Of a stretch of DNA of 64,000 nt, positions 59,934-64,000 are shown one piece after another (position 1 is the first letter of the stretch; each line of letters opens with the position of its first letter). The translations under genes and the position numbers were made by a program. Where the stretch lies: the NCBI GenBank assembly GCA_023421675.1, contig JAEZTC010000011.1, forward strand, positions 1 through 64,000, given 5' to 3'. Under the pieces are notes generated by a model. It had not been told where the DNA came from and made no database searches. It saw nothing but the letters and a program-made list of their open reading frames with translations. Source of the DNA: Bacillota bacterium (lineage in GTDB: Bacteria; Bacillota; Clostridia; Acetivibrionales; JANLFN01).

Positions 59934-61103
59934 TCATTTATTATGATTGTCTAAAAATCTCCCGATACGTTTCAGAGCTTCAAAAATATTTTCCATAGAG
60001 TTGGAATATGTAGCTCTTACGAACCCCTCACCACATTCCCCAAAAGCATTTCCGGGAACAACCAGGACTCTTTCCTCCTGCAGGAGTTTTTCACAGAATT
60101 CATCAGAGTTCATTCCGGTAGACTTTATACAAGGGAATACATAAAAGGCTCCCAATGGTTCAAAACAATCCAGTCCAAGCTTTCGGAAACCATCTACCAA
60201 AACTCTTCTGCGCCTGTTATATTCTCTTGTCATGGACTTAACATCTTCATCACTGTTTTTAAGAGCTTCAATAGCTGCATACTGTGCTGTCGTAGGCGAA
60301 CACATTATTGCATATTGGTGTATCTTTTTCATTACGCCTATTAAGTCACTTGGACCACATGCATAACCAAGCCTCCATCCAGTCATTGCAAATGCCTTTG
60401 AAAAACCGTTTATTACAAGTGTTTTCTCCCTCATCCCCGGGAACTCGGCAATTGATGTATGCTTACCTTCATAAGTAAGCTCGGAATAAATTTCGTCAGA
60501 CAAAACAACTATATTCTTATCCCGAAGAACCTCAGCTATTTTCGCGATATCTTCCCTGGACATAATTGCTCCAGTAGGGTTATTGGGGAAAGGTATTATT
60601 ACAACCTTTGTCCTGGGTGTAATTGCATTTTCAAGCTGTTCAGGCATTAATCTGAACTGGTCTTCTACTTTTAGATTTATTGTAACAGGTGTTGCACCAC
60701 AAAACCCCGTACACCCCTTATACGCAACAAAACTTGGTTCAGGTATTATAACTTCATCACCCTTGCCTACGAGAGCCCTAAGCGCAGCATCAATCGCTTC
60801 GCTTCCTCCAACCGTAACAAGAATTTCGTCATCCGCATTATATTCAAGACTATATTTCTTTTTAAGATACCTTGATATTTCACTTCTAAGCTCTATAAAA
60901 CCTGCATTACTGGAATAATGTGTGTGCCCCTGTTCAAGAGAATAAATGCCAGCCTCTCTGATATTCCATGGAGTAACGAAGTCAGGTTCTCCAACTCCCA
61001 AAGAAATTGCATCCTTCATCTCGTTTATTAAATCAAAATACTTCCTAATACCTGATGGGGGCACATCTTTTATATGTTGAAGTATCATGTCCCCAATTTT
61101 CAT
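59934..61103 (-). CDS. PLP aminotransferase class I/II (candidate alanine aminotransferase)
   Basis: A 389-residue fold-I aminotransferase: SLGVGEPDFVTP, FPNNPTGAIM, DEIYSELTYE, the PLP lysine in GFSKAFAMTGWRLGYACG, and the C-terminal Arg-containing SNSMENIFEA region (GEGFVRATYS). It is like many Firmicutes aspartate/aromatic/alanine aminotransferases. Sequence alone does not fix the substrate. The alanine-type specifier of the upstream T-box suggests alanine synthesis (inference). It overlaps the Lrp-type gene by 4 bases, so translation is coupled. Confidence 0.88.
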   Translation of the reverse strand: MKIGDMILQHIKDVPPSGIRKYFDLINEMKDAISLGVGEPDFVTPWNIREAGIYSLEQGHTHYSSNAGFIELRSEISRYLKKKYSLEYNADDEILVTVGGSEAIDAALRALVGKGDEVIIPEPSFVAYKGCTGFCGATPVTINLKVEDQFRLMPEQLENAITPRTKVVIIPFPNNPTGAIMSREDIAKIAEVLRDKNIVVLSDEIYSELTYEGKHTSIAEFPGMREKTLVINGFSKAFAMTGWRLGYACGPSDLIGVMKKIHQYAIMCSPTTAQYAAIEALKNSDEDVKSMTREYNRRRRVLVDGFRKLGLDCFEPLGAFYVFPCIKSTGMNSDEFCEKLLQEERVLVVPGNAFGECGEGFVRATYSNSMENIFEALKRIGRFLDNHNK

Positions 61104-61579
61104 AGTATTACAGCCTCCCTGTCATCCTTTTCCTTTTCTTCAAAAGTGATTCCTTCTTCTTTATATCTCTTAAGGACAAAGTGTGTTCCTGTACTTAATA
61201 CAGATTCAAGTGGTGCCAGCTTTTCTGCTACAAAGAGAGCAACCTCCTTCATGGTTTTACCCTCAACAATTACTGTAAGGTCAAATCCCCCTGACATAAG
61301 GTAACAAGCTTTAACCTCGGGAAACCTGTAAATTCTTTCTGCAACCTTATCGAATCCTTCACCTCTTTGAGGTGTTACTTTTACTTCTATAAGAGCGGTT
61401 ACAACTTCCTTGCTTGTTTTTTCCCAGTTGATCAATGTATTGTATCCTACTATAACTTTTTCTTTTTCGTAGTTTTTAATTGCTTCTTCAACCTCTTCTA
61501 CGCTTTTGCCAAGCATTACAGCTATTTGTTCATTAGTCAGCCTGTTGTTTCCAGCCAAAACTTCCAAAATTTCTTCCAT
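61100..61579 (-). CDS. Lrp/AsnC-family transcriptional regulator
   Basis: A 159-residue protein with a winged-helix HTH (LTNEQIAVMLGKSVEEVEEA) and an Lrp ligand-binding (RAM) domain (VVTALIEVKVTP, FPEVKACYLMSGGFDLTVIV). It probably senses an amino acid. The ATG at 61579 was chosen over an in-frame GTG three codons earlier because GGAG lies 9 bases upstream. It is the first gene of the T-box-controlled operon, unusual because T-boxes mostly precede synthetases and biosynthesis genes rather than a regulator. Confidence 0.88.
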   Translation of the reverse strand: MEEILEVLAGNNRLTNEQIAVMLGKSVEEVEEAIKNYEKEKVIVGYNTLINWEKTSKEVVTALIEVKVTPQRGEGFDKVAERIYRFPEVKACYLMSGGFDLTVIVEGKTMKEVALFVAEKLAPLESVLSTGTHFVLKRYKEEGITFEEKEKDDREAVIL

Positions 61580-61689
61580 TAGAATCACTCCATTCTTATA
61601 ATTTTGTATGGTCAGAGTTTAATCTTAGTATTAACTAATTGTTTAAAAAAAGAATATAATCTTGATAAAATCAAGTGTGTTTTTTCGTA

Positions 61690-61965
61690 TAAAAAAACTC
61701 CTTATGTCCTTTGAAGGGACGAAGGAGTTAATTCGCGGTACCACCCTAATTATGCCTTTTGGGCATCAGCTTAGTTCAATGCATTTACATTGTGTCCATA
61801 TAACGTTGGACCACCCGTCATCCTTTAGTTTGGAAAATATATCACCAATTTCTCAAGGAGAAACTCAATAAGCTGCTTTCTGCAAGGTTCTCTGCCGTTT
61901 CACACCAGCCAGCGGCTCTCTTAAAAAGTTCCAAGCATACTCTTCTTAATCATCGTTGTTGAAAT
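61690..61965 (-). ncRNA. T-box riboswitch leader, specifier reads GCA (Ala)
   Basis: On the minus strand the antiterminator sequence AGGGTGGTACCGCG (61734-61747) is canonical. A strong terminator follows (AACTCCTT.. / ..AAGGAGTT, then TTTTTTT, 61691-61729). Stem I is visible with AGTA on the 5' side, the distal GGTGTGAAACGG type sequence, and GAAA-GCA-G on the 3' side (61873-61880). By analogy with the known GAAA-GGC-A pattern of glyQS leaders, the specifier is GCA, alanine. The bulge TGGT fits a discriminator A, as in tRNA-Ala. It controls the Lrp-aminotransferase-HAD operon. Confidence 0.9.
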
Positions 61966-61984
61966 ATTAATTATTATTCATTTT

Positions 61985-62013
61985 AGTATATAACATTTTT
62001 TCATTGTTTACAA
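61985..62013 (-). promoter_or_regulatory. Promoter of the T-box operon
   Basis: Minus-strand TTGTAA (62013-62008), a 17-base spacer and TATACT (61990-61985). Start of transcription would be near 61978, a few bases before Stem I. Confidence 0.6.
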
Positions 62014-62020
62014 TACATCA

Positions 62021-62461
62021 TTAATTATCATCTTCAATAAAATTATCAATTTGCTGCTCAAATTTTTTGAGTGTGTCGGTAACACTGGACTTAAGTACTC
62101 TTAGCTCTTCTTTGATATCAACAAGCTTTTCTTTTTCTTCTTCCAGTAAAGCATCAAGTCTTTTCTTTTCCTCTGAAGCCTGCTGTCTTGCCTCATCCAT
62201 TATGAGTTCAGCTTTCTCCTGAGCCCGGATTAGGACATTGGCAATTTTGCTTCTGTCTTCATTGATCTCATCTGCCTTTTGAGCTATTTCATCATATTTG
62301 AATTTAGCCTCTCTGAGTTCACTCTTTAAAGAACCGATTTCTTCGTCCTTCTTTTTTAGTTTATCATCAAACTCAACCAGCATTTTTTCTATATATGAAT
62401 TTACATCAGACTTTTTAAATCCTCCAAGAAACTTGGTTCTAAAACGCTTCTCACCGGCCAT
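62021..62461 (-). CDS. DivIVA-domain coiled-coil protein
   Basis: A 146-residue protein. The N-terminal DivIVA-like membrane-curvature motif (RFRTKFLGGFKKSDVNSYIE) is followed by continuous coiled coil to residue ~140. It is shorter than cell-division DivIVA and more like the GpsB or SepIVA-type helper proteins. Likely localised to poles or septa. It is upstream of the T-box operon with its own transcript. Confidence 0.85.
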   Translation of the reverse strand: MAGEKRFRTKFLGGFKKSDVNSYIEKMLVEFDDKLKKKDEEIGSLKSELREAKFKYDEIAQKADEINEDRSKIANVLIRAQEKAELIMDEARQQASEEKKRLDALLEEEKEKLVDIKEELRVLKSSVTDTLKKFEQQIDNFIEDDN

Positions 62462-62593
62462 TTAAATACCTCCCGATAATTATATGAGACCTTAGGGTTT
62501 CCAATTTTTTATTTATCAGTATATATTCAATGTTATTTTATAAAATCCTCTTTTTTCAACAAAAAATCTATTACCTGCTTATATTGCTGCATT

Positions 62594-62624
62594 AAAAAAA
62601 GAGCATTTAAAATGCTCCTTTTCT
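62594..62624 (-). terminator. Terminator after thioredoxin gene
   Basis: GAGCATTT and AAATGCTC form a perfect 8-bp stem around TA. On the minus strand it is followed by TTTTTTT. Confidence 0.85.
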
Positions 62625-62632
62625 AGAGTTAA

Positions 62633-62962
62633 TCAGAGATTCTTTTCAATTACACTTGCAAGTTCGTCTTTAGGTCTTGCACCAATAATTTTATCTGCAA
62701 CCTCTCCGCTTTTAAAAACCATTAAAGTTGGTATACTCATTACCCTGAATTTCTGTGCAAGTTCGCCTTCTTCATCTACATTAACCTTTGCGACTTTAAT
62801 TTTTCCATCGTAATCATTCGCAAGTTCATCTACAATAGGAGCCACTGCTCTGCAAGGTCCGCACCATTGAGCCCAAAAGTCAACAAATACAGGTTTATCA
62901 GAATTAACTACTTCTTGTTCAAAGTTGCTTTTAGTTAATTTAATAATTTTTTCACTAGCCAT
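62633..62962 (-). CDS. trxA: Thioredoxin
   Basis: A 109-residue thioredoxin with the WCGPCRAV active site, VDFWAQ before it, and the cis-Pro loop SIPTLMVFKSG. It reduces disulfides in cytoplasmic proteins. Complete and typical. A single-gene unit with its own terminator. Confidence 0.96.
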   Translation of the reverse strand: MASEKIIKLTKSNFEQEVVNSDKPVFVDFWAQWCGPCRAVAPIVDELANDYDGKIKVAKVNVDEEGELAQKFRVMSIPTLMVFKSGEVADKIIGARPKDELASVIEKNL

Positions 62963-63069
62963 AATTTACCTCCCGGTTATGCTATAAAATAATAACTTAG
63001 GTATAAATAAAAATATATCCTTCATTATTATATTTATACCACCCTGAATCCGCTAAAAACATTTTTAAA

Positions 63070-64000
63070 TTAATTTTTTATTGAATCAGTATCAAAAGCT
63101 TCAAGTTTAAGTTTATCTCCATCCAATGAGACTATATAATCATTCAGAACTGTAATAAGCTTTCCTTTATACTTGATATCCTTGCTGTTTGTAATTGCAT
63201 ACATTGTGTTTGAAGCTTCATCGACCTCATAAACAGCCCCGTTACCGGTAACAAAGATGTCCTCTGGCTTTACAGGCTTTTTTAATGATATTGAATCCCA
63301 ATTCTTAAATTCGGTGCCAATTCCTCCATAATAAACTTTTTCAACCAAACCGTTATTGCTCAGCTTACCTACATAAACCTTGTCTTCCAAGTCAATTGAC
63401 AATAGTGCAGCCTTATTTTTAAGAGAAAGTTGTTTTGTTTTTCCTGTCCCACCCTCTCTGATAAACACTTTGCCCTTACTGTCCTGATAAACTATTTTTT
63501 CAACATAGTTAGCTTGTTTAATTACAGTACTAATATCTGTAGTCATAACATAACTTTGGTTATTCATAACATCAAACTTGAAAACCGATGCTTTTGTACT
63601 GCTGGTTTTAATCTTGATGTAAACTACATTTGTCTGTGGTGACAATTCAACGCTTTCAATTCTGCTTCCTCTGGGTAAAGTAGTTATCCCCGTATAATCT
63701 CTAAGCGGATCTTCCTGTATATCAAAATCATAAGTAAATATTTTCAATTCACCCGACATATTATCTTTAGGGCAAACAGCATAAATTACCATATTTTTGT
63801 CAGGCAGCCATTTATAGAAGGTAAACTCCTTATTTTGTGGTGCAGATAATGTTTTTAACTGTTTTTTATTGACTGCATCATAAACAACTATATTATCATT
63901 TAAATAATAACTTACAAATGTCCCGTCGTAGGAAACCTTAATGTCAGTAGCGCCCTGAGGAATAGTTATACTCTTATCCTCCTTAGGGGTATCCACAACA
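63070..64000 (-). CDS. Beta-propeller-like protein, C-terminal part (runs off window)
   Basis: The frame is open to the window edge. The residues before the GTG at 63996 continue in frame (a Val codon), so the real start is outside. The visible ~309 residues show repeated WD40/YncE-like beta segments (IKVSYDGTFVSYYLNDNIVV, VIYAVCPKDNMSG, VVYIKIKTSSTKASVFKFD), suggesting a six- or seven-bladed propeller of unknown ligand. It is probably extracytoplasmic, but the N terminus is not seen. Confidence 0.6.
   Translation of the reverse strand, partial: VVDTPKEDKSITIPQGATDIKVSYDGTFVSYYLNDNIVVYDAVNKKQLKTLSAPQNKEFTFYKWLPDKNMVIYAVCPKDNMSGELKIFTYDFDIQEDPLRDYTGITTLPRGSRIESVELSPQTNVVYIKIKTSSTKASVFKFDVMNNQSYVMTTDISTVIKQANYVEKIVYQDSKGKVFIREGGTGKTKQLSLKNKAALLSIDLEDKVYVGKLSNNGLVEKVYYGGIGTEFKNWDSISLKKPVKPEDIFVTGNGAVYEVDEASNTMYAITNSKDIKYKGKLITVLNDYIVSLDGDKLKLEAFDTDSIKN

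Noticed and set aside
61662..61871. 69-residue plus-strand ORF across the T-box
   Set aside because: It is antisense to a structured leader and has no ribosome site.
1..64000. CRISPR arrays, rRNA or tRNA genes
   Set aside because: I saw no regularly spaced direct repeats and no cloverleaf-type sequences ending in CCA. The comEA element is not integrated at a tRNA gene.

Overview
The window looks like a low-GC, endospore-forming Clostridia chromosome. It carries GerMN, DivIVA and AbrB-type proteins, a T-box leader, a PurBox pair, larBCE, and a prfB gene with a programmed frameshift. The gene content and style resemble the Ruminiclostridium (cluster III) group, but species assignment is inference. 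Almost all housekeeping genes lie on the minus strand. The window begins inside an IS200-like (REP-associated type) transposase and ends inside a secreted-looking protein gene.

The outstanding feature is a block of about 19.6 kb, roughly 2951-22523. It is inserted into the competence gene comEA. The comEA 5' part (membrane anchor, SLBB domain and first half of the helix-hairpin-helix) lies at 22519-23172. Its missing last ~30 codons lie at 2853-2950, on the far side of the block. Removing the block gives one continuous ComEA reading frame. Next to the comEA 5' part, the block carries an operon of three tyrosine-recombinase-like proteins plus a TnpC-like coiled-coil protein, a Tn554/RIT-like integration module. 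The rest is cargo: a Dam-type methyltransferase overlapping a type II restriction endonuclease, a TPR protein, an SF2 helicase with a small overlapping upstream ORF, an AbrB-type regulator, an unknown 211-residue protein, and an unusual fusion (integrase-like fold, zinc ribbon, DUF3883-type nuclease) next to a PhnP-like metallo-beta-lactamase-fold protein. It also has XRE and ribbon-helix-helix regulators and a protein with two Cys4 modules. This reads as a defence-type cargo island. The fusion/MBL pair and the helicase are the best candidates for an undescribed system.

From 23 to 31 kb are the PBP5-type carboxypeptidase gene, an acyl-CoA synthetase-like gene, and the operon nadD-yqeK-LytR_C-rsfS-leuS. 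From 31.8 to 40 kb is the purine set pbuG-purE-purF-purM-purN-purH-purD. It is read on the minus strand from a promoter with an inverted pair of PurBox-like sites. From 40.6 to 51 kb are an AEC transporter, guaA, an HtrA-like protease, a zinc-ribbon/FxLYD membrane protein, a radical SAM protein, and larC-larB-DUF2520-larE, which makes the nickel-pincer cofactor.

From 51 to 64 kb are a secreted protein, prfB, an ANTAR antiterminator-like gene divergent from amt-glnK (whose leader contains an intrinsic terminator), two paralogous lipoproteins, and an operon for an Lrp-type regulator, an aminotransferase and a HAD phosphatase. This operon follows a T-box leader whose specifier reads as GCA (alanine). 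The window then ends with DivIVA-like, thioredoxin and the partial gene.
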